Shown here one piece after another: positions 1 to 7,154 of a DNA stretch of 18,382 bases. Below the pieces are notes generated by a model. It was not told the DNA's origin. It ran no database searches and worked only from the letters and a program-made list of their open reading frames with translations. Source of the stretch: CAZOHG01 sp964579725 (GTDB lineage Bacteria > Zhuqueibacterota > JdFR-76 > BMS3Abin05); assembly GCA_964579725.1 (NCBI GenBank), contig CAZOHG010000064.1, positions 1-18,382 on the forward strand, read 5' to 3'. Position 1 is the first letter of the stretch. Each line of letters opens with the position of its first letter. A program made the position numbers and the translations under genes.

Positions 1-682
1 CCACCATTCCCGGAACGCGTGCCATAATGAAAAAGGCATTGGCCAAGGCGGAGGGAAAATCCAATTCGCACAACATGGTTGCAATGGCGCCGTCTACATT
101 AATGGGCAGTTTTTTGCCCAAATTTCTTTCAATGGCGGCCTCCAAAGCCCGGGCAATTCGAGTAAACGATCCGGCAATCTTCAATTCGTCAGCCAATTGA
201 AATAGTTTCCGACTCCGAGGGTCTTGCGTGTGAAACCGGTGCCCAAAGCCGGAAATTTTCTTTTTTTCCTGGCGATACTCCTTCACCAGTTCCTCGGCGG
301 CTTCCTCAATTGAAACAGACGTTTTCTCCGCTTTCTGCTTCACCGTGTGCAAAATATTCATGCAGGCTTCGATCGCGCCCCCGTGCCATTTTGAAATAGC
401 CAGAATGCCTCCGGCCAACGCGGAATTCAGAGGCGCCCCGGTCGAAGCAATTGTAATGGCCGTCAACGTGGAGGGCGGTGTGGCGCCGTGATCAATGGAC
501 GATACCAAAATGGCCTCCATTAATTTGCCCACATTTTCGGGCGGCAATTCGCCCTTTAAAATAAGGTACACAGCCTGAGGGAAAGAAATTTTTCCCATTA
601 ATTCGTCCACCGGGTAGCCGCGCACACTAATTTTATTGGGTTCAATCTTGGTAATGGCTGTTTTCCAGTGCAAATCTTCCAT
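1..682 (-). CDS. citryl-CoA lyase (citrate synthase fold), 3' end cut by window
   Basis: The 227 visible residues belong to the citrate synthase superfamily. The N-terminus (HWKTAITKIEPN, RGYPVDELMG) resembles the short, stand-alone citryl-CoA lyase branch as I remember it, not housekeeping citrate synthase. All three catalytic positions are visible: His100 in KWHGGAIE, His148 in GFGHRFHTQDPR, and Asp197 in PINVDGA. Known chemistry of the family: citryl-CoA is cleaved to acetyl-CoA and oxaloacetate in the cytosol. The ATG at 682 is preceded by GGAG with 5 nt spacing. The frame is open to base 1, so the C-terminus lies outside; the full protein should be about 260 residues. It follows the acyl-CoA ligase alpha and beta genes on the same strand, which suggests they make the citryl-CoA. 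A citrate synthase-like or methylcitrate role is less likely but not excluded. Confidence 0.85.
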   Translation of the reverse strand, partial: MEDLHWKTAITKIEPNKISVRGYPVDELMGKISFPQAVYLILKGELPPENVGKLMEAILVSSIDHGATPPSTLTAITIASTGAPLNSALAGGILAISKWHGGAIEACMNILHTVKQKAEKTSVSIEEAAEELVKEYRQEKKKISGFGHRFHTQDPRSRKLFQLADELKIAGSFTRIARALEAAIERNLGKKLPINVDGAIATMLCELDFPSALANAFFIMARVPGMV

Positions 683-961
683 GGGTTCTCCGTCTGGTTT
701 GCCTGTTTTTTACTCTTTTTACGCTTAAAATTTCTTCGCTTTCTGAAATTACCACCAAAGGCGACGTTTTTAAATTCCTGACTTTGCTCACTCAAAACTG
801 GGCAGGCTTGCCCTCAAGCTGTCCTCGCAAAACACCGAACTTCGGGAAAAGAATTTTCACCCCATTTTTCTCCGGGGTACGGACCAAATCCGAACGTTTT
901 AAGTTTTGGAACCTATTTCTCGCCAATTTTTCGCGTCGGCCAACAGAAAGTCAATTTTTTT
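683..961 (-). other. 279-nt spacer before the citryl-CoA lyase gene
   Basis: No convincing gene is seen here. A minus-strand reading frame (TTG at 795, running into the lyase gene to 598) is very Lys/Arg-rich and out of frame with the lyase, so I treat it as chance. Two small overlapping stems lie near 813-828 (CTTG-AGGG-CAAG and GGGC-N6-GCCC on the minus strand), plus a weak ACCCC/GGGGT stem near 863-882. No good promoter with correct spacing was found, so whether the lyase has its own promoter or shares the ligase transcript is open. Confidence 0.4.
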
Positions 962-1891
962 CTAACCAACCCGGTTTGTTTTCCTGCTTTTCCGCAAACT
1001 CGCCAAAACTTCTTTGGTCACTTTCGGAATATCGTTAAAGGCATCCACCACATGAGCGCCCACTTCTTTCAATCGTTTTACTTTGCCGTCGTAGGTGCCG
1101 CGTCCGCCTTCGATAATGGCTCCGGCGTGAGAAAATCGGGTGCCTTCTTTGGCCGCCTTGCCCCCAATGTAGGCAATCAACGGTTTGGTAAACTTACCCG
1201 ACTCGATCAAATCAGCCACCTGTTCTTCCTGCGAGGTCCCGATCTCACCAAACATGACCACGGCTTCGGTTTCGGGGTCTTGCTCAAAAAGTTTCATGAT
1301 CTCCGGGTGTGGCAGCCCCACAATGGGATCCCCTCCAACGTGCACAATAGTACTTAATCCCACACCGTTTTTGGACAGGTAGTAGGCAATAGAGGAGGTA
1401 ATGCCGCCGCTTCTCGAGGAGACCCCAACGTTTCCCGGCTTGAACCAGGCTCGTGCCGAGGCCGCTCGGCCACCCATCATGCCTAATACAGCCTTACCCG
1501 GACTCAGCAAACCCAAGGTATTCGGCCCCACAAATTGCGCGCCAGCCGCCTTGGCGGCGCGTACAATTTCCAACACATCGTAAATAGGAACCCGGTCGGG
1601 CACCAAAACCAGCAATTTCACGCCGGATTCAATGGCTTCAAGTGCCGAGTTTTTTACGATGGGCGCCGGTACAAAAACCACACTGACGTCAATTTCCCCC
1701 ACCTTCTCTTGCGCTTCCTCCACCGTGTCAAAAACGGGCACGCCGTGAACCGTCATTCCCCCCTTCCCGGGTGTAACGCCCGCAACAACCTGCGTTCCGT
1801 ACTCGATCATGAGTTTGGTTCGCGCCTGTCCCTCGCGCCCTGTAATGCCCTGAACCAAAACCTTCTTTGTTCGATCAATTAAAATGGACAT
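962..1891 (-). CDS. SucD-like acyl-CoA ligase alpha subunit, probably citryl-CoA synthetase small subunit
   Basis: This 309-residue protein follows the succinyl-CoA synthetase alpha subunit throughout. It has a CoA-binding Rossmann half (GITGREGQ near residue 15, then GVTPGKGG near 38), followed by the ligase half. The phosphorylated active-site histidine is His255 (RFSHAGAII), and the glutamate that contacts it is Glu216 (MFGEIG). The motif SRSGGITSS at 159-167 has two glycines, as I remember for ATP-citrate lyase (SRSGGM), where E. coli SucD has SRSGT. That, plus the neighbouring lyase, favours citrate over succinate as substrate. The reaction would be acid + CoA + NTP to acyl-CoA via a phosphohistidine. 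The ATG at 1891 has GGGAGG 4 nt upstream, and only 12 nt separate it from the beta-subunit stop, so the two are surely co-expressed. A succinyl- or malyl-CoA ligase remains possible. Confidence 0.85.
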   Translation of the reverse strand: MSILIDRTKKVLVQGITGREGQARTKLMIEYGTQVVAGVTPGKGGMTVHGVPVFDTVEEAQEKVGEIDVSVVFVPAPIVKNSALEAIESGVKLLVLVPDRVPIYDVLEIVRAAKAAGAQFVGPNTLGLLSPGKAVLGMMGGRAASARAWFKPGNVGVSSRSGGITSSIAYYLSKNGVGLSTIVHVGGDPIVGLPHPEIMKLFEQDPETEAVVMFGEIGTSQEEQVADLIESGKFTKPLIAYIGGKAAKEGTRFSHAGAIIEGGRGTYDGKVKRLKEVGAHVVDAFNDIPKVTKEVLASLRKSRKTNRVG

Positions 1892-1903
1892 CCAGCCTCC
1901 CGT

Positions 1904-3457
1904 TTACGCGTAAAATCCGATTTTCTTTCGATAGTCTTCCAAGCCGGGAATAGGCAAATCAATATAAGCACCCTTTTCCCCTTCAAATTCACAGGCCAAT
2001 TCGCACGCCAAACACTCCGTACATTTGCCTTTTTTCGCATCCGCTGCCTCAATGGCCAAAACCGGAACGTCGCCTTTTAGTTTGAGAATACCCGGAGCAC
2101 AAGCAGTAACACAGGCTTTCGACGTGCACCGAACACATTTGTCGTGGTCAAATGTGACGCTGCCGGTAAGGGTTTGAAAAGTGTAGGGCGATTTTGCCAC
2201 TGGTCTAACAAAGGGTTCGTGTTTGACCGCTGTAACGGGCTGGGCATCTACCAATTTTCGCAGTCGCTCGGCACAAAAATCGGCTGAGTCGTCCTTTTTG
2301 TACCCTTCCACGGGCGCCGGCAAATCTTTTGTGTACTGCGTCAAAATCTCAACCGCCAAATCTTCCTCATTTCCCCCCAATCGAATAATGGCCGGTACGG
2401 ACAATTTTTCTTCGCGAAAGGCTTTGACCAATCCCCGGGCGGAGTGAAATTGCTCTTGACTGGCCACACCCGATCCCGATCCGAAATAGCCGTCAATTTC
2501 TTTCTGAGACAGAATAATTTTAGCCGCACGGTACACCTTTGACGCGGGAGGATTCCCACTGGTGTCCGTGAAATTGGCAATTTTGAATCCCTGCTTATTG
2601 ACGGCATCCATGGACATCATGGAGCCTCCCCCTCCGGCACCGTGAAACCCGATGTAGCCCTGCCCGCGCTTAAAATTCTGTTCCAATTGAATGAAATAAA
2701 ATGTGCCGCGGTAATCGTTTTTCTCTACATTGAAGGCAATTTTTTCCAACTCAGTGGGCGGGTGGTCAAATTCCCGCGCCATTTCGATGCCTAATTCCGG
2801 GTGCCGGTAAACAGCGTAATCATCCACCGTCAACCGGCAATCGGCAGCCACAATATCCCCGTTTTCCGCTTGCACCAAAGGGTTGATTTCCGCCGCGCGG
2901 GCATCGTATTTTCTGGCAATTTCCCAGAGTCCCACGAGCACATTGGCCAATTTGAGCTGAAGCTTTCCGTGCAAACCGGTTCGACGGATTAAATTGCGCG
3001 CCTGGTAGTCCTGTAAGCCGGTCAACACATCGATGGGCAATGTGGCCAATTTATCGGGGTGCGCTTTGGCAATCTCCTCAATTCCCGAACCACCGACCGA
3101 GCTAAAAAGAATAAGAGGTTGCTTGGAATTGTCGTCAATAATAATACCGGTATAATATTCTTCTCGAATGGACAGTTTTTCTTCAACCAGGACCTTTTCG
3201 ACGGCAAAATTTTTAACAGTCATTTTAAACAATGCCGTGGCTTTTTCGTACGCTTCGTCGGGTGTGTCCGCAAATTGAATGCCCCCCATGGCCGCGCGTT
3301 TGGTCGTCCACACCTGGGCTTTTAAAACGACTGGCTTCCCAACAGAGGCGGCTGCCTCCCGCGCTTCTTCAGGGGAAGAAACCACTTTCCCCGTGGGAAC
3401 GGGAATTTTCACCTGCTGCAGCAATTCTTTGCCCTGATATTCAAAAAGTCGTGCCAC
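1904..3457 (-). CDS. SucC-like acyl-CoA ligase beta subunit fused to a 2x[4Fe-4S] ferredoxin domain
   Basis: Residues 1-415 form an ATP-grasp plus ligase beta subunit: FEYQGKELL at 5, VVLKAQV at 43, AEINPLV at 189 holding the conserved Glu190, and the CoA-ligase domain to about 415. Residues 434-517 are an added bacterial ferredoxin domain with eight cysteines: C441, C444, C449 and C453, then C479, C482, C485 and C489 (CX2CX4CX3C and CX2CX2CX3C). At 517 residues it is about 130 longer than E. coli SucC. The Gly-rich nucleotide loop HAGGRGKAGG of SucC reads WTTKRAAMGG here. The loop at 329-349 aligns better, from memory, with ATP-citrate lyase than with SucC. The start is GTG at 3457 with GAGG 5 nt upstream. 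With the alpha subunit it should activate citrate (or a related acid) to its CoA ester. What the clusters do is unknown. Confidence 0.85.
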   Translation of the reverse strand: MARLFEYQGKELLQQVKIPVPTGKVVSSPEEAREAAASVGKPVVLKAQVWTTKRAAMGGIQFADTPDEAYEKATALFKMTVKNFAVEKVLVEEKLSIREEYYTGIIIDDNSKQPLILFSSVGGSGIEEIAKAHPDKLATLPIDVLTGLQDYQARNLIRRTGLHGKLQLKLANVLVGLWEIARKYDARAAEINPLVQAENGDIVAADCRLTVDDYAVYRHPELGIEMAREFDHPPTELEKIAFNVEKNDYRGTFYFIQLEQNFKRGQGYIGFHGAGGGGSMMSMDAVNKQGFKIANFTDTSGNPPASKVYRAAKIILSQKEIDGYFGSGSGVASQEQFHSARGLVKAFREEKLSVPAIIRLGGNEEDLAVEILTQYTKDLPAPVEGYKKDDSADFCAERLRKLVDAQPVTAVKHEPFVRPVAKSPYTFQTLTGSVTFDHDKCVRCTSKACVTACAPGILKLKGDVPVLAIEAADAKKGKCTECLACELACEFEGEKGAYIDLPIPGLEDYRKKIGFYA

Positions 3458-3459
3458 TC

Positions 3460-3501
3460 TTACCTCACCATTTTTTTGATTTCATCAATGCCCGCACCCA
3501 T
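3460..3501 (-). CDS. possible 13-residue leader ORF (MGAGIDEIKKMVR)
   Basis: The ATG at 3501 opens a 13-codon frame ending in TAA at 3460, 2 nt before the GTG start of the ligase beta gene and in a different frame. This arrangement would suit translational coupling or leader-peptide control. The Shine-Dalgarno match (GGCGGG, 9 nt upstream) is poor, and the frame stays open upstream of the ATG for about twenty codons. No family is recognised, so this may be chance. Confidence 0.2.
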   Translation of the reverse strand: MGAGIDEIKKMVR

Positions 3502-3714
3502 GAACGAGAACCCGCCCAGGCTGTCTTTGCGGGACGTTTTTTTGTGAAAAGGATTTTGGTTTCTTCAGCTAATCGGTGTTGCTTCAACTGAAAACCTCAA
3601 AAGCCCTTACCTGAAAAATCACCCTAATTCGGGCCTGTACATCTCAAAAGATTTTTGGTTCGCCCCGTGTACACAACACGGCTTCCAATCCTCAAAATAG
3701 CGGACGGCTATCCC

Positions 3715-3743
3715 AATATAGAATTTTTTGCCATTTTTGTCAA
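3715..3743 (-). promoter_or_regulatory. near-consensus sigma-70-type promoter for the CoA-ligase genes
   Basis: On the minus strand TTGACA (3743-3738) is followed by exactly 17 nt and then TATATT (3720-3715). The -35 box is perfect and the -10 box matches 5 of 6. It starts 18 nt downstream of the nth stop codon. The expected transcript start is near 3708, giving a leader of about 250 nt. Such a strong match implies high or constitutive expression unless control acts in the leader. Confidence 0.75.
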
Positions 3744-3760
3744 CAGGTTTTTGCCGCCAT

Positions 3761-4486
3761 TTAGGAGATGGTTTTTGCACTTTCGCTACCATTTTTCCGA
3801 GCGGCAAAAAAGCACAGTTCCCGAAGAAAACAGGCGCCACAATCGGGATTTCTGGCCGTGCAAACGGCACGCCCGTGCTGAATCAAAAGATGAGAAAAGA
3901 GCGTCCATTCGTGCCGCGGAATGTGAGCCATGAGGTCTTTTTCCACCTTTTCCGGGCTATTTTCAGTTGTTAAACCGAGACGCCTGGCCAGACGCCCCAC
4001 ATGCGTGTCCACCACCACCCCGTCCTGGCGTCCGAAGGCATTTCCCAACACTACGTTTGCGGTTTTTCGTCCCACACCAGGCAGTTGAACCAGATCTTCC
4101 AGACGGTCGGGGACTTTGCCGTCGAACTTTTCCACAATGAGACGCGCACTTTGCCGGATGCTCCGCGCTTTTTGGCGGTAAAACCCCGTTGAACGAATGT
4201 GTTTTTCCAATTCTTCGCGGTCTGCGTTGGCAAAATCCTGTACCGTCGGGTAACGTTCGAAAAGTTTCGGCGTCACCCGATTGACACGTTCGTCAGTGCA
4301 CTGAGCGGACAAAATGGTGGCCACCAAGAGTTGGAGAGGATTTTTAAAGTGCAAGGTGCACGTGGCGCCCGGGTAAGCAATTTTCAGTCGGCGCAGGATT
4401 TCTTGTACGCGCGGTTCGGACGCACGAAGGGAATCGCCCTTTGGCGGAGTCACCCAAAAAGTCGCCTTCGTTTTGGAATTAGCCAA
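3761..4486 (-). CDS. nth: endonuclease III (DNA glycosylase/AP lyase)
   Basis: The protein matches E. coli Nth across its length. The helix-hairpin-helix LPGVGRKTANVV carries the catalytic lysine (Lys141), and VVVDTHVGR holds the catalytic Asp160. The C-terminal [4Fe-4S] cluster has the standard spacing C209-X6-C216-X2-C219-X5-C225. The family removes oxidised pyrimidines from DNA and nicks abasic sites. The start is uncertain because no ATG is available. I chose TTG at 4486, which has GGAGGG 10 nt upstream and overlaps the fabL stop by 8 nt. A TTG at 4510 (249 residues) or GTG at 4453 are alternatives; family similarity begins near residue 24. A C-terminal tail of about 16 residues follows the last cysteine. 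The pairing with fabL looks like simple co-transcription. Confidence 0.93.
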   Translation of the reverse strand: MANSKTKATFWVTPPKGDSLRASEPRVQEILRRLKIAYPGATCTLHFKNPLQLLVATILSAQCTDERVNRVTPKLFERYPTVQDFANADREELEKHIRSTGFYRQKARSIRQSARLIVEKFDGKVPDRLEDLVQLPGVGRKTANVVLGNAFGRQDGVVVDTHVGRLARRLGLTTENSPEKVEKDLMAHIPRHEWTLFSHLLIQHGRAVCTARNPDCGACFLRELCFFAARKNGSESAKTIS

Positions 4487-5240
4487 GGATGGAGTACCCT
4501 CCGTCCACAATGATGGTTTGGCCGTGAATCATTTTGGCCAGGTCGGAGCAAAGAAACAGTGCTGTGTCCGCCACATCCTGGGGAGTGGTGAGGCGTCCGG
4601 CGGGCGTTCGCCTTTTGGATTCTTCTAACAGTTGTTCGCGATTGGGAAAATGCTTCAGAGCGTCGGTGTCCACAACGCCTGCTGAAACGGCATTCACACG
4701 CACATTGAGGGGGGCCAATTCGGCTGCCAAATGCCGCACAATAGATTCCAGTGCGGCCTTGGACGCGCCCACAGCCGTGTAATTCGGAATTGCCCGAATG
4801 GCGCCGAGACTGGAAACCGCCACAATGTACCCGGTTTCGCGAGGATTTCGGATTTTCATAAAATGCTGAGTTAGCGGAATAAGCGTGGCCGCATTAATGT
4901 CCATTGTCCAGTGCCAATGGCGCATACTCAGTTCCAGTGCCGGCTTTAAAACGCCGGACGCTGCGTTACTAATCAGAATGTTCAGATGCCCAAATTCTTC
5001 GGCTATTTTTTCAAACATGGCATCTACTTGCTTCATTTCTGCCACATTTGCCTTCATGACGATGGCTCGAGCACCTTTTTCTTCAATCATTCGGGCAGTT
5101 TCAAGCGCCCGTGTGTTCTGACGTAAATAGTTAATGGCTACATCCACCCTGGCCTCAGCCAGACGCACCGCAATAGCCCGCCCAATTCCTCGAGACCCCC
5201 CGGTAACCAACGCTTTTTTCCCTGCCAAATTCGAGAACAT
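4479..5240 (-). CDS. fabL: FabL-type enoyl-[acyl-carrier-protein] reductase
   Basis: This 253-residue short-chain dehydrogenase/reductase has the nucleotide motif TGGSRGIG at 13-20, NAASGVL at 92-98, Ser143/Ser144, and catalytic Tyr154 with Lys161. NAASGVL, NYT-VG-SKAALE, VDTDALKHFPNRE and QTIIVDGG match B. subtilis FabL as I remember it, so enoyl-ACP reductase III is favoured over a generic ketoreductase. FabL uses NADPH to reduce trans-2-enoyl-ACP in the last step of fatty acid elongation. The ATG at 5240 follows GGGAGGAG, a very strong ribosome site, and the product then begins MFSNLAGKKALVTGG; an in-frame ATG at 5294 would lie inside the terminator hairpin and add 18 non-family residues. 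The gene overlaps nth. No other fatty acid genes are in the window. Confidence 0.9.
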   Translation of the reverse strand: MFSNLAGKKALVTGGSRGIGRAIAVRLAEARVDVAINYLRQNTRALETARMIEEKGARAIVMKANVAEMKQVDAMFEKIAEEFGHLNILISNAASGVLKPALELSMRHWHWTMDINAATLIPLTQHFMKIRNPRETGYIVAVSSLGAIRAIPNYTAVGASKAALESIVRHLAAELAPLNVRVNAVSAGVVDTDALKHFPNREQLLEESKRRTPAGRLTTPQDVADTALFLCSDLAKMIHGQTIIVDGGYSILG

Positions 5241-5270
5241 CTCTCCTCCCACTTTCTCTCTTGCTCCCAT

Positions 5271-5299
5271 AAAAAGAAAGCGGATTTCAACCATCCGCT
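5271..5299 (-). terminator. intrinsic terminator-like hairpin in the fabL leader
   Basis: On the minus strand AGCGGAT-N7-ATCCGCT forms a perfect 7-bp stem followed at once by TTTCTTTTT. It lies 31 nt upstream of the fabL ATG. It could simply end transcription from the phosphatase gene upstream. However, a promoter-like element lies before it (5361-5333), so it would also be transcribed in the fabL leader and could act as an attenuator. Confidence 0.7.
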
Positions 5300-5332
5300 A
5301 CGTTAAAAAAACTGGCTTTTCAACTCTTTTCA

Positions 5333-5361
5333 ATGATACAAAGAAATCGGGAAAAAATCAA
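5333..5361 (-). promoter_or_regulatory. candidate sigma-70-type promoter for fabL-nth
   Basis: TTGATT (5361-5356), a 17-nt spacer, then TATCAT (5338-5333), read on the minus strand. The -10 box matches 5 of 6 and the -35 box 4 of 6. The region is AT-rich, so a chance match is possible. The transcript would start near 5326 and run through the hairpin at 5299-5271 before reaching fabL. Confidence 0.5.
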
Positions 5362-5405
5362 GATTTATTTGCCGAAAGACCTGACCGGCTGTGCGCGGCC
5401 ATTTC

Positions 5406-7154
5406 CTAATGAACTTTGACGACAATCAGGGTCAAATCGTCTTCAAGATAATCTTTTCCGGTGAAATTTTGGACGGCGGTCAAAACCGATTTGCGAATCT
5501 GGTAGGCGTGTAAATGGTGCTTGGTAGCTAAAATATCCATGAGCAGTTCCGGTTCAAAAAATTCTCCCTTTTCATTGGTGGCTTCCACCAACCCGTCTGT
5601 GTAGAGGAAAAGCAAATCGCCGGCGCTCAATTTGATTTTGGCACGCTTAAATGGGGGATTTTTGACAAATCCCAAAACGGTTCCCCCCACTTCCAGCAAT
5701 TCACTCTTGCCGTTTGCGTGAATCAAAATGGGGGGATTGTGCCCTGCGTTGCAATATTCCAGTGTTTTCTCTTCGGGCGCCAATTCCCCCAAGAAAAAGG
5801 TTGCAAAATTGCCGGGTAGCGTGTGCTCGTAGAGGATGCGATTCAAGCGTGCCACCAGGCGATCCACGGTCCAATTCTCGTTAATTCGGCTTTTGAATGC
5901 GGAATAAAGCGAGGCCATCATTAGCGCCGCCGGGGCTCCTTTTCCCGAAACATCGCCAATACAAATACTGACGTGCCCCTTTTTCAGGCGCATGACGTCG
6001 AAAAAATCCCCGCTCACCAATTTGGACGGTAAATTGACGGCCGAAAATTCGTAGCCCGGTACCCGAGGCAAACGCCTCGGCAAAAGCGCCTTTTGGATGT
6101 CGCGAGCCAGACGCATTTCGTGTTCCAGCGCGTATTGTTCCAGCAATTGCTCGTGCAAACGGGCGTTTTCAATGGCAATGGCAGCGTGCCCGGCAAGGGC
6201 TTCCAACAATTGCAAATCCGAGGGCGAAAACGCCTCCTCTTCGTCGGATTCAATATTAATCACGCCAATAATTTTTTTACGTCGAATTAAGGGCGCCAGC
6301 ATCTCCGACCGCGTTTCCTGCCGCGCAATCAGGTAGCGCTTTTCCTTCAACACATTGTTGGCAATCATTCCCCGCCCTGCCTTCGCCACCACCCCGATGA
6401 GCCCGCGTCCAACCTTCAAACCGGCTCGACGAATGGCTTCAGCATCGTAGCCCCGCAGGAGTACCGGGTGAATATTGCCCCGTTTGTCGGTTAAAAAAAT
6501 GCCCGCCGCGTCGTAGGGCACCACCTGACGAATCGAGTCAATAATTAAATTCAGCACTTCGTGTAGATCAATGGACGAATTGATTTTTTTGGCAACCTCT
6601 AACAGCAGACTTTTTTCCAGAGATTCCCGTTGAATTTGTCGGTACAACCGTGCGTTCTCAATGGCCACCGACACCTGAATGCCCAGCATGCCCACAAATT
6701 CCAGGGCGGCGGCCTCCAATTTGGCTGACTGCTTCGGTTCCAGCATGAGAAATCCAATGAGGCGGTTGGAATGAACAAAGGGAATGGCCAAGATGGAATC
6801 TGCTAAATTGGCCGAATTTTCGGACAAATGCAAATGTCGGCGATTGAGCAAAATGACCTTGAGATTGTTTCGGCGCAGTTCGTCTCGAATGTGCGGCGCC
6901 ACCGTTTTGCGCAGAAAATCGTAAGCCTCGGCCGAAAAACCTCGCGACACCTCGTATTCAATTCGGTCGTTTGTACGACAGAGAACAAACGCCGCTCCCC
7001 GTTCGTAGGGAATAAATTTCTGGAAAAGATCCAAAATCGCATTCAACAACGGGTAAATTTGCAAGTGCGACGTAATAATCTTCCAGAGATTTTGAGAGAT
7101 TTCCTTCTCCTGATGGGCCTGAAGTTTTACTTCCATTTCAGGTTCAATCGACAA
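5406..7154 (-). CDS. GAF-GAF-PP2C (SpoIIE/RsbU-type) serine phosphatase A
   Basis: This 582-residue cytosolic protein has GAF domain 1 (about 25-170), a short coiled linker, GAF domain 2 (about 195-333), a helical linker with ARDIQKALLP at 350-359, and a PP2C/SpoIIE phosphatase domain (about 365-582). Metal-binding acidic motifs are complete: SGDFFD (Asp383), GDVSGKG (Asp401), YTDGLVEA (Asp520) and EDDLTLIV (Asp572/573). The family dephosphorylates phospho-STAS anti-anti-sigma factors, while GAF domains sense small molecules or mediate dimers. The start is uncertain: TTG at 7154 is the longest choice, and ATG at 7136 gives 576 residues; neither has a well-placed ribosome site. No kinase or STAS gene adjoins it directly, but a pair lies 6.6 kb upstream, which may be its target. 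It stands apart from that cluster by a 304-nt gap. Confidence 0.9.
   Translation of the reverse strand: MSIEPEMEVKLQAHQEKEISQNLWKIITSHLQIYPLLNAILDLFQKFIPYERGAAFVLCRTNDRIEYEVSRGFSAEAYDFLRKTVAPHIRDELRRNNLKVILLNRRHLHLSENSANLADSILAIPFVHSNRLIGFLMLEPKQSAKLEAAALEFVGMLGIQVSVAIENARLYRQIQRESLEKSLLLEVAKKINSSIDLHEVLNLIIDSIRQVVPYDAAGIFLTDKRGNIHPVLLRGYDAEAIRRAGLKVGRGLIGVVAKAGRGMIANNVLKEKRYLIARQETRSEMLAPLIRRKKIIGVINIESDEEEAFSPSDLQLLEALAGHAAIAIENARLHEQLLEQYALEHEMRLARDIQKALLPRRLPRVPGYEFSAVNLPSKLVSGDFFDVMRLKKGHVSICIGDVSGKGAPAALMMASLYSAFKSRINENWTVDRLVARLNRILYEHTLPGNFATFFLGELAPEEKTLEYCNAGHNPPILIHANGKSELLEVGGTVLGFVKNPPFKRAKIKLSAGDLLFLYTDGLVEATNEKGEFFEPELLMDILATKHHLHAYQIRKSVLTAVQNFTGKDYLEDDLTLIVVKVH

Larger units (their letters stand above)
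3458..3760 (-). other. intergenic region and long leader of the CoA-ligase genes
   Basis: This stretch of about 300 nt contains a promoter (listed separately) and then about 250 nt of leader. The leader has a CCGTGT/ACACGG stem with a 5-nt loop near 3666-3682. It also has a 13-codon ATG frame that stops 2 nt before the ligase GTG. No known riboswitch class is recognised by eye. An 18-nt stretch at 3692-3709 also occurs exactly inside the TPR gene at 8613-8630. Confidence 0.45.

Noticed and set aside
598..795. 65-codon minus-strand frame, rich in Lys/Arg, upstream of and overlapping the lyase gene
   Set aside because: It runs out of frame into a well-supported catalytic gene, has a TTG start, no ribosome site and no family resemblance; its composition looks like AT-rich spacer.
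3619..3870. 83-codon minus-strand frame spanning the nth end and the ligase promoter
   Set aside because: It overlaps nth out of frame and runs through a strong promoter; the AVRYFE stretch comes from the 18-nt repeat and is not enough to call a gene.
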